From positions 3,140,501 through 3,204,500 of the forward strand of contig NZ_CP015027.1 in assembly GCF_002077155.1 (NCBI RefSeq): 64,000 bases of DNA, read 5' to 3'. The notes beneath the pieces were generated by a model. It saw nothing but the letters and a program-made list of their open reading frames with translations. It was not told the origin of the DNA and ran no database searches. The position numbers and the translations under genes are program-made. Origin of the DNA: Sporosarcina sp. P33 (GTDB lineage Bacteria; Bacillota; Bacilli; Bacillales_A; Planococcaceae). Shown here one piece after another: positions 16,333 to 26,361 of this stretch; within the stretch, counting starts at the first letter, position 1, and every line of letters starts with the position of its first letter.

Positions 16333-16729
16333 GCCATAGAGAGTATTCAGGTAATCGCTGCAGCTTCTGCTGTAGAGGAAAGTCCATGCTCACACGGATC
16401 TGAGATGACCGTAGTGTTCGTGCTCGGTGAAAAAATAAGCCGGGGCAATGCTTTTGCATTGATGGCGGGAATAACTCCTAAGTCTTCGGATATGGACCAG
16501 ATTCCCTGAAAGTGCCACAGTGACGTAGCCGGCATGGAAACATGTCGGGTGGAACGGGTAAACCCCACGAGTGAGAAACCCAAATTATGGTAGGGGCGTT
16601 CTTCCGAAAGAATTCAATGGAGGAAGGAACAGACAATTGTCTGTAGATAGATGATTACCGCTTCAAGTACGAGGCGCAAGCCGTTTGAGTACCGAAGAAC
16701 AAAACATGGCTTACAGAATATTCTATGGC
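16333..16729 (+). ncRNA. rnpB: RNase P RNA, Bacillus type (class B)
   Basis: Catalytic RNA that removes tRNA 5' leaders. Conserved elements are visible in order: GGTAATCGCTGCAG, AGAGGAAAGTCCATGCTC, the class B internal region, CACAGTGACG, GTAAACCCC, GAGAAACCCAAAT, GGTAGGGG, GTAGATAGATGATT, and the 3' core ACAAAACATGGCTTACAG. The ends form helix P1 (GCCATAGA with TCTATGGC). The roughly 397-nt length agrees with B. subtilis (about 400). Located just before ypsC as in B. subtilis. Confidence 0.97.
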
Positions 16730-16744
16730 ATTTACCTTACAATT

Positions 16745-16777
16745 AGCTCTCCTACAGTTTTGGGAGAGTTTTTCTTT
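16745..16777 (+). terminator. Terminator after rnpB
   Basis: CTCTCC (16747-16752) pairs with GGAGAG (16763-16768), followed by a T-rich tract. Confidence 0.8.
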
Positions 16778-16855
16778 TGTATATAAGCAAAATAGTACAT
16801 AAACCTTTCCAATCGAGTGGAAACGGCTGAACAGAAGCAAAGGGAGTGCTGAAAC

Positions 16856-17983
16856 ATGAGTGAATACAAATTAATGGCAACCGCCGCAATGGGACTTGAA
16901 TCGATTGTTGCATCTGAAATAAAAGATCTGGGCTATGAATGCCAGACAGAGAACGGTAAAGTTTATTTTCAAGGCAATGAAGAAACGATCGCAAGAGCTA
17001 ATATGTGGCTGCGTGTAGGCGACAGAGTCCGCATTATCGTCGGTGAATTTAAAGCATATACATTCGATGAACTGTTTGAACGCACAAAGGCATTGCCTTG
17101 GGAAGAGTTTTTGCCTGCGGATGCGGCATTTCCGGTAGCAGGTAAATCTGTCAAATCCAAATTATTCAGTGTTCCCGACTGTCAGGCTATCGTGAAGAAA
17201 GCAATTGTTGAACGGCTGAAAACCGCATATAACAGAACCGGCTTTCTGGAAGAGTCAGGTCCGCTGTTTAAATTGGAAGTATCCATATTAAAAGACAAAG
17301 TGACACTGACGATTAATTCCAGCGGACAGGGCCTGCATAAACGCGGCTATCGCTTGGGTCAAGGGGATGCGCCGCTGAAAGAAACGATGGCGGCTGCGCT
17401 GGTCAAGCTGTCCAGATGGAGCCCAAACCGTCCGTTTGTCGATCCATTCTGCGGTTCCGGCACCATTGCAATTGAAGCTGCGATGATCGGGCAAAATCTT
17501 GCACCCGGCTACAATCGTTCATTTCTTAGTGAAGAATGGCCGTGGATGAATGCACAAGTCTGGGACCGTGTCCGTGAAGAAGTGGAAGATGTCGCGAAGT
17601 ACGATCTGGAACTGGATATCCGCGGCTATGATGTAGATTATAATATTATTTCTATTGCACAGCGGAACGCGTTGGAAGCCGGTTTTACGGATATCATTTC
17701 ATTCGAGCAGCAAGATGTGCGTGATCTGAAAATTGAAGGCCACAACGGCGTACTGATTGCCAACCCGCCTTATGGCGAGAGACTTGGTGAAGTGGAAGAA
17801 GCAGAAGAAATTGCCGGGGTTCTTGGGAAAATCATGGAACAGCATCCGTCATGGTCGGTGTATATTTTATCTTCCCTGGAAAACTATGAAGAAATGTACG
17901 GTAAGCGCGCAACGAAGAAGCGTAAACTGTTTAACGGCTTTATTCGCACTGATTTGTATCAGTTCTGGGGACAGCGTTCATAA
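16856..17983 (+). CDS. ypsC: THUMP-domain rRNA methyltransferase YpsC
   Basis: SAM-dependent RNA methyltransferase of the YpsC/RlmL-N family, probably modifying guanine N2 in 23S rRNA. It has an N-terminal ferredoxin-like and THUMP region (residues 1-155), then a Rossmann domain with FVDPFCGSGTIAIEA (SAM site, about 197-211) and the catalytic motif NPPYGER (about 303-309). Length 375 is typical. Ribosome binding site AAAGGGAG. Follows rnpB and precedes ypvA as in B. subtilis. Confidence 0.95.
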   Translation: MSEYKLMATAAMGLESIVASEIKDLGYECQTENGKVYFQGNEETIARANMWLRVGDRVRIIVGEFKAYTFDELFERTKALPWEEFLPADAAFPVAGKSVKSKLFSVPDCQAIVKKAIVERLKTAYNRTGFLEESGPLFKLEVSILKDKVTLTINSSGQGLHKRGYRLGQGDAPLKETMAAALVKLSRWSPNRPFVDPFCGSGTIAIEAAMIGQNLAPGYNRSFLSEEWPWMNAQVWDRVREEVEDVAKYDLELDIRGYDVDYNIISIAQRNALEAGFTDIISFEQQDVRDLKIEGHNGVLIANPPYGERLGEVEEAEEIAGVLGKIMEQHPSWSVYILSSLENYEEMYGKRATKKRKLFNGFIRTDLYQFWGQRS

Positions 17984-18045
17984 TTTAAAGAGCAGGAAGA
18001 GGAGAAGACCCCTCTTCCTTTCGCATGCATTCAGGAGGGGACACT

Positions 18046-19947
18046 ATGAATACGAAAATTCCATTTGAATTGGATAAAGGGCAGACATTTTTTGAATCGC
18101 TGAATGACTGGCTCGGCGATACATTATATGACGATTTGACGGAAAAAGGATTCGAATGCCGGGATGAGCAAATTTACATGGCATTTCAAATAGAACAGGC
18201 GTTGAAAGAAAAGAATGTGCTGCTGGCGGAAGCAGGCGTTGGTACAGGGAAAACGATTGCTTATTTATTGCCCGCAATTGCTTACGCACGTTATACAGGA
18301 AAACCGGCAGTCATTTCCTGTGCGGATGAAACGCTGATTGATCAGTTGATAAAAGAAGAGGGCGATATTGAAAAGCTGAGTCAGGCCCTGAATATGACGG
18401 TGGACGTGCGCCTGGCAAAAGCGCGTAACCAGTATATTTGCCTGAAGCGTCTGGAAGAAACCAGCATGAAGACCAATGAAGATTTCGTCGATTTGGTCGA
18501 AGATGAGCTGCCGGAATTTGTCCATGCGGAACGCTCGCTGCAGTCGGTGTATCCTTACGGAGTGCGTTCGGATTATCCGTATCTCGCGGATCATGAATGG
18601 GATATGATTAACTATCACCCCATCCAGCAATGTGCGGCATGTGATATCCGTAACCGCTGCGGTCAGACGATTCATCGCAATCATTACCGTGAAGCGGCTG
18701 ATTTGATTATTTGTTCACATGATTTTTATATGGAACATTTATGGACGAAAGAATCCCGCGTCAGACAGGGACAGCTGCCTCTATTGCCGGAAGTGTCAAT
18801 GGTAGTATTTGATGAAGGCCATTTGCTCGAGTACTCTGCTCAGCGCGCATTGACTTATGAAGTGCAGGAACAGACTATTATCCAGCTGCTCGAACGAATT
18901 ATGGTCGACGGCATCCGTGAGAAATCACTGCAGCTGATGGAACAGTTGCTTGAAACGCATGAAATGTTCTTTAATCAGCTGAAAAGTAATGCCACACAGC
19001 ATGATAATGAACGTTTGACGATCGAAAAGAATGCAGAAATGATGAAGCTGGCCGAAACAGCAGTAGCTTTGTCCAATGAACTTCTTGAAGAATTTGTATT
19101 TGAAGGCGAATTGTATGTAATTCCAGAATATGATTTGAAAATTGTCGAAGAATACCTGGAGCAATATATATATTCAATGGAACTGTTTGCCGGCGATAAC
19201 GACGCGGTGGACTGGCTGGAAAACCGCCGGGAAGAAAGTACATTGCTCATTATGCCAAGATTAGTGACGTCGATTCTGAAAGAGAAATTGTTTACTGGCA
19301 CGATGCCGATTATTTTCTCTTCTGCAACATTATCTGTTGAGAAATCATTTGATTATTTGGCATACAGTCTGGGCATTGTTGATTACCAGTCGTTTTCTAT
19401 CGCCTCACCTTTTGATTATGAAAATGTCATGAAAATTCATCTGGAGCAAGGGTCAGCGGAAGAAAATATCAGCCGGCTCTCGGATCTGCTCGAAGATGAG
19501 GAACAGACATTAGTGCTGTTTGGCTCCAAGCAGTCAATGATGGACGCCTATGAGCAGCTGCCTTTAGAGCAAAGTGTGATGGTAACTTATGAAGGAGAGC
19601 GCTCCCTGTCTTCGCTTGTGAAAGATTTCCAGCAGCGTAAAGTCAATGTATTCTTCTCGTACCATCTGTGGGAAGGCCTCGACTTGCCGAACGAGGCGCT
19701 GACACGTGTCATTATCTTTGATCTGCCGTTCCCTCCGCACGACCCGCTGTTTGAAGCGCGCAGAGAATTTGCGGAAGATCCGTTTGACGAAGTGGACTTG
19801 CCGTTTATGCTGTTGCGTCTGCGGCAAGGAATCGGCCGGCTGATCCGGACGAGCGATGACTTCGGTTCGATTCATTTATTTATGAAACCTGAGAATAAAG
19901 AATTGCTTCCGGTCATCGAACGCGTGCTGCCTGTGCCGTTCTCGTGA
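18046..19947 (+). CDS. ypvA: DinG/XPD-family helicase YpvA
   Basis: ATP-dependent 5'-3' type helicase of the Rad3/XPD/DinG group, 633 residues. Walker A at GVGTGKTI (about 71-78), DEAH-like DEGH, an iron-sulfur site with Cys in ICLKR and then CAACDIRNRC (four Cys in total), and the C-terminal motif RLRQGIGRLIR. The ATG at 18046 is preferred because AGGAGGGG sits directly upstream; the frame also opens at 18025. Its exact role in repair is not established. Confidence 0.92.
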   Translation: MNTKIPFELDKGQTFFESLNDWLGDTLYDDLTEKGFECRDEQIYMAFQIEQALKEKNVLLAEAGVGTGKTIAYLLPAIAYARYTGKPAVISCADETLIDQLIKEEGDIEKLSQALNMTVDVRLAKARNQYICLKRLEETSMKTNEDFVDLVEDELPEFVHAERSLQSVYPYGVRSDYPYLADHEWDMINYHPIQQCAACDIRNRCGQTIHRNHYREAADLIICSHDFYMEHLWTKESRVRQGQLPLLPEVSMVVFDEGHLLEYSAQRALTYEVQEQTIIQLLERIMVDGIREKSLQLMEQLLETHEMFFNQLKSNATQHDNERLTIEKNAEMMKLAETAVALSNELLEEFVFEGELYVIPEYDLKIVEEYLEQYIYSMELFAGDNDAVDWLENRREESTLLIMPRLVTSILKEKLFTGTMPIIFSSATLSVEKSFDYLAYSLGIVDYQSFSIASPFDYENVMKIHLEQGSAEENISRLSDLLEDEEQTLVLFGSKQSMMDAYEQLPLEQSVMVTYEGERSLSSLVKDFQQRKVNVFFSYHLWEGLDLPNEALTRVIIFDLPFPPHDPLFEARREFAEDPFDEVDLPFMLLRLRQGIGRLIRTSDDFGSIHLFMKPENKELLPVIERVLPVPFS

Positions 19948-19956
19948 TGACTGTCT

Positions 19957-19999
19957 AAAAAGCGCAAGGATGTCGATATTCCGACGTCCTTGCGCTTTA
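19957..19999. terminator. Bidirectional terminator between ypvA and cheX
   Basis: A perfect stem of about 17 bp (19959-19975 with 19982-19998, loop 6) flanked by A and T runs. Confidence 0.9.
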
Positions 20000-20007
20000 T
20001 TGGTGTT

Positions 20008-20466
20008 TTATCGTTCTTCATCGATGGTCAGCAATAAATTCAGTACATCTTCATTTTCAAATTTCACAGGGATTTTAAACGCTTGTTTGAATCCGTAAAA
20101 TTTTGTTTGGCCGGTCAATACAGTCGGCGGGGAAATATCAAGTGTCAGATTTTCTTTTTCCAATACGGTACAAAGATTTCCGGCAATCATATTTCCCAGC
20201 TCTCCAGTGAATGATTCAGCCATCTCGCCTTCAATTTGCATACCGAACATCGCCTGGCCGATTTCACTGATAATGGAATTCGTCGGCTCTACGATCAGCC
20301 GGCCTTTCATATCGCCGATAAGGCCAATTAACACACTAATTTCACGCTGTTCATATGGCTGCTGAATCAGGGCTGGCGAGAGCACTTGGAATTTGAGCGG
20401 GACTACTGTCGTAAGGGAGGAAATCGTCGCGTTTAATACCTTTTGTACATTGGCTGCTTTGTCCAT
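20008..20466 (-). CDS. cheX: CheX-like chemotaxis phosphatase
   Basis: Protein of 152 residues in the CheC/CheX/FliY group, which dephosphorylates CheY-P. The catalytic helix signature is seen as GELGNMIAGN (Glu and Asn), preceded by GLIGDMKGRLIVE and FGMQIEGE. CheX has a single E-x2-N motif, as here, whereas CheC has two. It lies apart from other motility genes. The family call is firm; the partner protein is inferred. Confidence 0.85.
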   Translation of the reverse strand: MDKAANVQKVLNATISSLTTVVPLKFQVLSPALIQQPYEQREISVLIGLIGDMKGRLIVEPTNSIISEIGQAMFGMQIEGEMAESFTGELGNMIAGNLCTVLEKENLTLDISPPTVLTGQTKFYGFKQAFKIPVKFENEDVLNLLLTIDEER

Positions 20467-20689
20467 CTAAAGGAACATCCTCTCACAATTACATTTATAG
20501 TCCAATTATATCACCAAACATAACTAAAAGACTACTAGTATTTTAACTTTATAACTATAAGACTGCTGCTGACAGATGATCCTGCTGTGTAACTTACACG
20601 TAAACGGGGACGCTGCTGCAGGGCCGGAACGCACTTTCCGCACGAATCACAGGAATTATCATGTAACTATCTATTTTTTCACTCATTAA

Positions 20690-20698
20690 TGGTATGAT
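20690..20698 (+). promoter_or_regulatory. Extended -10 of the dynA operon
   Basis: TGGTATGAT, 32 bases before the dynA start codon. The matching -35 is weak. Confidence 0.5.
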
Positions 20699-20729
20699 GG
20701 GGTGAGTTAAAATTGAAAGGACGAAGATT

Positions 20730-23700
20730 ATGTCTACAAACCATGAATTTTTACAGCAATCTGCTACATATGGCCAAATTTTTTCCAACAACGAAGATGA
20801 TGAGCGTAAAGCCAAAACGGCATTACTTGCCAATAAAATAATAGAGAAAGAATATACGATTGCCTTTGCGGGACACTTTTCAGCGGGGAAATCCTCTACG
20901 ATCAATGCATTGACGGGTGATGATTTGCTGCCGTCGAGCCCTATTCCGACAAGTGCAAATATCGTCAAGGTACATAAAGCGGATGAAGATTACGCAATCA
21001 TTCACCGTGTTGACGGAAGTGCTGTGAAATTTAGCGGACACGGCTTCTCTGAAGGTGTGAAAGCCTTCAGTAAGGACGGTGCGGAAGTATCATTGGTCGA
21101 AATCGGCCATACGGAATCCAATCTTCCTGAAGGAATTACTGTTATGGACACGCCTGGCGTCGATTCCACAGATGATGCACACAGGCTATCAACTGAATCT
21201 TCATTGCACTTGGCTGATCTGGTGTTTTATACGATGGATTATAACCACGTTCAATCCGAAATGAATTTCCGGTTCACTAAAGAATTGATGCGCTATAACA
21301 GCAACGTCTATCTGATCATTAATCAGATCGATAAACACCGTGACAGTGAACTGTCATTCGATGACTTTAAAAAGTCCGTTGAAGATTCATTCAAATTATG
21401 GGGAGTAGAGCCGAAAGGGATTTTTTACACTTCATTGAAACAGCTTGATCATCCGCATAATGATTTTGAGAAAGTAAAAGCAATCGTCGACGGTTCCATT
21501 GAACACCGGGAAGAAAACTTTGAACAAAATATCGGGCAGTCTTTATTGAAATTGAAAGATGAGCATATGGCATTCCTTCAGCAGCAAGTGGATGATGTCA
21601 AAGAAAATTATTCAGAGATCCTCAGCGAGTCCGAATGGGAACAGTACGAAGAATTGAGCCAGGATTTGAAAGACGCGAAAAAACGTCTGGAATTAGTGTC
21701 TGGTGATGAATTCTACGTGAATTTTGAAAAAGAACGCAATGAATTATTAGAGAATGCGGGACTTGCGCCGTTTGAGACAAGAGAATTACTGAAAAGCCAC
21801 TTGGAAGCAAAGTCACCGAAATTCAAAGTCGGCTTACTGTTCGGTGCGAAGAAGACAGCAGAAGAACGCGAAAAACGCCGTCAAAAGCTGGATGATAATA
21901 TTTCGGGTCTCGCGCATACGCAAATCGAAATTTATATGAAGACTTTGATGAAGAAATCATTGAAAGAAGCAGGGATTTTAACAGATGAGCGGTCTCTTGC
22001 AATCGATGCGATGGATTTGTCGCTGCCGTTTGATGAAGTGGACGAGCAGCTGCTGGTGCAGGAAGTCATTACGGGTGAAACTATCCTGAACTATGCGGAG
22101 CAGATGAAACGTGCGATTCATTTAGTTTATAAGAGAAAAACAGATAAATGGAAGCAGGAAATGTCGGTCATCGCAAAAGAAGCAGGCGGTGAGCAGTCAG
22201 GACCTCTTGCAGAAACCATTGAAATACTGCAGGAGAAAGTGGACGCATTGAATGAAATAAATAAATGGAAGAAGCGCATGGAATGGGTGGACAAAGAAAT
22301 CGCCAATCCGTCCGCCCCTACACGCATGGGCCGCGATCAGCTGGTTGCCCAGTGGGAAAAGCCGAAACAAATCGAGACCATCGATTTTGTGGCAAAAGTC
22401 GAAGAACAAAAGGTAGCCGCAGAAGAAACGGCGGAAGAAGTGCCGGAAGAACGTCAGCTTGTCGATTCGGAAAAAGCGATCGCGCATGCACAGCATATTG
22501 CAGAATCTGTTCAGACGATCCCTGGGTTCGCAGAAACGGCTCAATATTTGATGACGAAAGCGGCACGTCTGCAGGGACAGGAATTCACAGTCGCATTATT
22601 TGGCGCATTCAGTGCCGGCAAATCATCATTTTCAAATGCCTTAATTGGTGAAAAAGTACTGCCGGTATCTCCAAATCCGACAACGGCGGCGATTAACCGG
22701 ATCCGTCCTGTAAGTGAAGCGCATCTGCATAATACGGCAGACATTCATTTGAAGGATGAAGCGACGATGACTGAAGACGTGGCATTGTCATTCAGCGCAC
22801 TTGGCATCGAAGTTTCTTCACTTGAAGATGCATTCAATAAGACAGACGCAGCGATGAAGCAGCCGCTTGAAGATGAGAATTTGCATATTCATAAATCCTT
22901 TATCAGTGCGTTCCAAAGAGGCTATCCGCTGTATACCCCTGCACTGGGTACGACGCTGACGGTAGAGCGTGACGAGTTCACGAAATTCGTGGCACAGGAA
23001 GAACGCAGCTGTTTCGTAGATTCTATCGATTTCTTCTATGACTGCCCGCTGACTCGTCACGGCATCACGCTGGTAGATACACCGGGGGCAGATTCCATCA
23101 ACGCACGTCATACAGATGTAGCGTTTGAATATATTCGTAACGCAGATGCGATTTTGTTTGTCACATATTATAATCACGCATTCGCACGTGCAGACCGTGA
23201 ATTCCTTATTCAGCTGGGCCGGGTCAAGGACGCATTTGAACTCGACAAGATGTTCTTTATCGTCAACGCAATCGACCTTGCTTCCAATGAAGAAGAAGGC
23301 GAAGAAGTGAAAGGTTTCGTCGCCAATGAATTACAGAAATTCGGAATCCGCAATCCGCGTGTGCATGGCATTTCTAGCCTGCAGGCGCTTGAAGGAAAGC
23401 TTGCGCAGCAGCCGAACCCGCTGATGGCCGATTTTGAAGAGAAATTCTATGCGTTCCTTGAGCATGATCTGCGTGCGCAGGTTGTGCAGGCGCTTGAAGA
23501 AGAAACGGTGAAAACAATTGACCGGCTTGCTTCATTAATTGACAGAACCATACAGAACAGGTCTCGAAAAGCGGAAAGACTGGAAGAGCTGGCAATTGCC
23601 GAAGCGGCAATTAAGCAGCGTTTTGAAAAGAGTGCGAGTGAAATTCTAGTGAAAGCGACACATGATGAATTAAGTGAACTCGTATACTATATTTTACAGC

Positions 23701-24323
23701 GTGTGTTCTTGCGTTTCGGAGATTTCTTTAAAGAAGGATACAGCCCGTCGACATTTGCGAAAAATTCATCCGAAAAAGCTTTGAAAATCGCATTGGCGGA
23801 AACTGTGAATATGGTCGGCTTTGATTTGACGCAGGAATTGAAAGTAACCAATTTGCGTATTCTTCACTACATGAAGAAGCAATTACTGGAACGCCAGCGC
23901 ACGGAAGTCCGTGCACTGTCCGATATGGATCAATCCATCGTGCCGTCTCCATATGAACCGAATGACAAAGATATGCTGTCATTTGACATCCCGTATGAAG
24001 ATCCTATGGTCTACAGTGCAGTCAATAAATCGTTCAAAAATCAAAAAGCATTCTTTGAACGCGGCGATCGGGATATTCTGAAAGCAAAACTGGAAGAAAA
24101 GTTAAAAGGCGATGCGTCCAGTTATCTTGGCGATCAGAAAGAACGTATTGAGAAGTGGGCAGATTTGTGGATTAATGACGAGGCGGAAGCATTGCGTGTT
24201 CATCTATTGCAGGAAAGTCTGGTGCAGATCGAATCGGAGCGGACATTGCTCGACGGTTCGGAGCAGCTGGAACAATGGCAGAATATCTATGAAACAATCC
24301 GACAAGAGGAGATGGTTCAATGA
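20730..24323 (+). CDS. dynA: Two-headed bacterial dynamin DynA
   Basis: Membrane-remodelling GTPase with two complete dynamin modules in one chain, 1197 residues against about 1193 for B. subtilis DynA (YpbR), which tethers and fuses membranes and helps survive membrane stress and phage. Module 1: P-loop GHFSAGKSS (48-56), DTPGVDS, NQIDK. Module 2: P-loop GAFSAGKSS (about 620), DTPGADS, NAID. Long helical stalk regions follow each head. Its stop overlaps the next gene (ATGA), forming an operon with a sulfurtransferase and a phosphoesterase. Confidence 0.97.
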   Translation: MSTNHEFLQQSATYGQIFSNNEDDERKAKTALLANKIIEKEYTIAFAGHFSAGKSSTINALTGDDLLPSSPIPTSANIVKVHKADEDYAIIHRVDGSAVKFSGHGFSEGVKAFSKDGAEVSLVEIGHTESNLPEGITVMDTPGVDSTDDAHRLSTESSLHLADLVFYTMDYNHVQSEMNFRFTKELMRYNSNVYLIINQIDKHRDSELSFDDFKKSVEDSFKLWGVEPKGIFYTSLKQLDHPHNDFEKVKAIVDGSIEHREENFEQNIGQSLLKLKDEHMAFLQQQVDDVKENYSEILSESEWEQYEELSQDLKDAKKRLELVSGDEFYVNFEKERNELLENAGLAPFETRELLKSHLEAKSPKFKVGLLFGAKKTAEEREKRRQKLDDNISGLAHTQIEIYMKTLMKKSLKEAGILTDERSLAIDAMDLSLPFDEVDEQLLVQEVITGETILNYAEQMKRAIHLVYKRKTDKWKQEMSVIAKEAGGEQSGPLAETIEILQEKVDALNEINKWKKRMEWVDKEIANPSAPTRMGRDQLVAQWEKPKQIETIDFVAKVEEQKVAAEETAEEVPEERQLVDSEKAIAHAQHIAESVQTIPGFAETAQYLMTKAARLQGQEFTVALFGAFSAGKSSFSNALIGEKVLPVSPNPTTAAINRIRPVSEAHLHNTADIHLKDEATMTEDVALSFSALGIEVSSLEDAFNKTDAAMKQPLEDENLHIHKSFISAFQRGYPLYTPALGTTLTVERDEFTKFVAQEERSCFVDSIDFFYDCPLTRHGITLVDTPGADSINARHTDVAFEYIRNADAILFVTYYNHAFARADREFLIQLGRVKDAFELDKMFFIVNAIDLASNEEEGEEVKGFVANELQKFGIRNPRVHGISSLQALEGKLAQQPNPLMADFEEKFYAFLEHDLRAQVVQALEEETVKTIDRLASLIDRTIQNRSRKAERLEELAIAEAAIKQRFEKSASEILVKATHDELSELVYYILQRVFLRFGDFFKEGYSPSTFAKNSSEKALKIALAETVNMVGFDLTQELKVTNLRILHYMKKQLLERQRTEVRALSDMDQSIVPSPYEPNDKDMLSFDIPYEDPMVYSAVNKSFKNQKAFFERGDRDILKAKLEEKLKGDASSYLGDQKERIEKWADLWINDEAEALRVHLLQESLVQIESERTLLDGSEQLEQWQNIYETIRQEEMVQ

Positions 24324-25144
24324 CACAAGTATTTGTATCTGCTCATGATGTAAATACGGCAGACGTGAAATGGATCGATGCACGCTTTTCATTGCAGGAT
24401 GAAAAAAGCGGCAAACTCGCCTATCAGCAAGAACATCTGAAAGGTGCAGTTCACTGGGATTTGGAAGAGGATTTATCGGGTGCGTCTCGTACTGGCGGCC
24501 GTCATCCTCTGCCGTCAAAAGAACAGCTGACGGAATTATTCCGCACGAGCGGCTTGGAACTTACCGATGCCATTCTTATTTATGACGACGGCGGCAGCCC
24601 GTTTGCAACACGCGCATGGTGGATGCTGCAATATGCCGGATTCACAGATGTTCATGTAGTAACCGAAGGCTATCGCGAGTTGCGCGGAATGTTTGACGTA
24701 ACTGCTGAACCGGCTGTGCCTGCAAAATCAGCAGTCGAACCGAACTGGCAGGAGCAGCTGTATGCCGACCGCCATGAAGTTGAAGAAGTGGCGGCGGGCA
24801 ATCGTTTGTCCGTGCTTGTGGACGCGCGTTCTGAAGTCCGCTATCGCGGGGAAAAAGAACCGCTCTATCATAAAGCGGGTCATATCCCGACTGCCCGCAA
24901 CTTTGACTGGGAGCAGCTGAAACAGGGCGGACAGTTTGATGTAGAAAAAGTGAAAGAACAGCTGATGCAAACCGCGGCACCCGAAGATGACATTATCGTC
25001 TACTGCGGCAGCGGTGTAACAGCTTCTCCTTTATTCGCAGCACTGACGGAACTGGATTATCCTAATGTGAAATTATACGTCGGAAGTTTCAGCGACTGGA
25101 TTTCTCAGGACGATGCGCCGATTGAAACTGCAATAAGGGGCTGA
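24320..25144 (+). CDS. Two-domain rhodanese sulfurtransferase
   Basis: Thiosulfate or 3-mercaptopyruvate sulfurtransferase type, 274 residues. The N-terminal rhodanese domain (about 10-125) has Asp in place of the active Cys (IYDDGGSPFATR), as usual for the inactive half. The C-terminal domain carries the persulfide Cys in YCGSGVTAS (about 231). The CGSGVT loop favours the mercaptopyruvate type. It overlaps the dynA stop by 4 bases and so is translationally coupled to it; why a dynamin is paired with this enzyme is unclear. Confidence 0.9.
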   Translation: MTQVFVSAHDVNTADVKWIDARFSLQDEKSGKLAYQQEHLKGAVHWDLEEDLSGASRTGGRHPLPSKEQLTELFRTSGLELTDAILIYDDGGSPFATRAWWMLQYAGFTDVHVVTEGYRELRGMFDVTAEPAVPAKSAVEPNWQEQLYADRHEVEEVAAGNRLSVLVDARSEVRYRGEKEPLYHKAGHIPTARNFDWEQLKQGGQFDVEKVKEQLMQTAAPEDDIIVYCGSGVTASPLFAALTELDYPNVKLYVGSFSDWISQDDAPIETAIRG

Positions 25145-25150
25145 TTCACG

Positions 25151-25741
25151 ATGCAATTTGCGCTGCTGGGTGACATTCACTCGTCAAAAGAAGATCTGCA
25201 GGCGGTGCTGGAGCAGGTTTCCAAGGAAGCTCCGCAGGCAAGAATTATCGGCACCGGGGACATCTATGAGTGCACAGTCAGTAAAAAAGACCTTCATGGC
25301 CAAATTTATCGTTCTGTAGAAGAAGTAATCAACCATCCGGCAGGGTTTGATGAGCTGCTGACATTTCCGTCAATTTACGGAAATCAGGAAGAGCGCATTT
25401 TGCTGCTGACAGAGCGGCAGGAACCGGTCAGAGATTTTCTCAATGATCTGCCTGAAATGCTGAATGCGGACGATGCAGTAATCATTCACGGTCATCAGTG
25501 GCCTCATAAGCAGGGAGAAGCGTGGCTGACCGAACATCTGCCGCAAGCACACCTTGTCTTCCATGGCCATACGCATCATTCAGGGCTAACACAGGACGGA
25601 CAGACCGTGCCGTTTACATGGGGCAGAGAGCAGACTGTAGCGGATAAGAGAAGCATTATTAACGTGGGTGCTGTGGTTTTGTCCAGAGAATGGGTGTTAT
25701 ATGATTCTGTAACCCAGACAGTAATATTTATGAAAGCATAG
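25151..25741 (+). CDS. Calcineurin-like metallophosphoesterase
   Basis: Predicted metal-dependent phosphodiesterase or phosphatase of 196 residues, YfcE/MJ0936-like. Metal motifs in order: GDIH (residues 8-11), GTGDIYE, GNQE (a Gln where GNHE is common), IHGH and FHGHTHH. Six bases after the sulfurtransferase stop and with a weak ribosome site (AAGGGG), so it is the third gene of the dynA operon. The substrate cannot be read from sequence. Confidence 0.88.
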   Translation: MQFALLGDIHSSKEDLQAVLEQVSKEAPQARIIGTGDIYECTVSKKDLHGQIYRSVEEVINHPAGFDELLTFPSIYGNQEERILLLTERQEPVRDFLNDLPEMLNADDAVIIHGHQWPHKQGEAWLTEHLPQAHLVFHGHTHHSGLTQDGQTVPFTWGREQTVADKRSIINVGAVVLSREWVLYDSVTQTVIFMKA

Positions 25742-25775
25742 AAAGGCTGAGGAATTTATTTTCCTCAGCCTTTTC
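25742..25775 (+). terminator. Terminator after the dynA operon
   Basis: A 13-bp perfect stem (25742-25754 with 25761-25773) ending in TTTT, directly at the stop codon. Confidence 0.88.
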
Positions 25776-25849
25776 GCGCGATGAAATGGAGAAACCGGAA
25801 ATAGAATTATAGAGAGGTTGTCCTTTGCATGCATCCATCGGCTTTTCGG

Positions 25850-26251
25850 TCAGCCCTTCTGCTTCTTCTGCGCTAAAATAGCCTGCCTTGCAAGTGAATC
25901 CGCCGTTTTGTTCGTACTGTCCGCTATCCATTTAATAAAGAAAAAGTCAAACGTCGCCGCGAGCTTTAATGCGCGCTTCAAATAGGGGGCATATTGCTCG
26001 TTTTTTACAAACTCTTTTTCCATCGACTGCACGACAACTGTTGAATCCGAACGCATGGACACCATTCCGGCCGTCAGCTTCGCGGCTTCCTCCAAGCCGC
26101 GCACAAGCGCCTGAAACTCTGCATGATGATTATTCGTCGGCTCAATCGGTTCACTGATCCGCACATCTTGTCCTTCGCCTTTAATATGGATGCCAATTCC
26201 GCTCAGTCCTGGGTTTCCCGCACTGGCGCCGTCTATATACACTTCCAACAT
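25850..26251 (-). CDS. ypeP: RNase HI-like protein YpeP
   Basis: Ribonuclease H-fold protein of 133 residues. Acidic residues line up with the RNase HI catalytic set: Asp in YIDGASAGNPG (about 7), Glu in HHAEFQAL, Asp in RSDSTVVV and Asp in NKTADSLA. The family is called YpeP or reverse-transcriptase-like in Bacilli and may cleave RNA-DNA hybrids. The ATG at 26251 starts directly before the first strand and has AGGAG upstream; the frame extends to 26311 without a better start. Confidence 0.88.
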   Translation of the reverse strand: MLEVYIDGASAGNPGLSGIGIHIKGEGQDVRISEPIEPTNNHHAEFQALVRGLEEAAKLTAGMVSMRSDSTVVVQSMEKEFVKNEQYAPYLKRALKLAATFDFFFIKWIADSTNKTADSLARQAILAQKKQKG

Positions 26252-26361
26252 AATTCGCGTCGCTCCTGTCTGGTAATGAATTGTAAAACTTCCCGTAATG
26301 ACTTGCATCATTTCTTCAGCCCGCCTAAAATAGAAGGAAGAAAGGTGGGAGTTCTTTTCTA

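Noticed and set aside
16347..16583. 78-codon leftward frame inside rnpB
   Set aside because: Lies entirely within the RNase P RNA, whose conserved elements account for the sequence.
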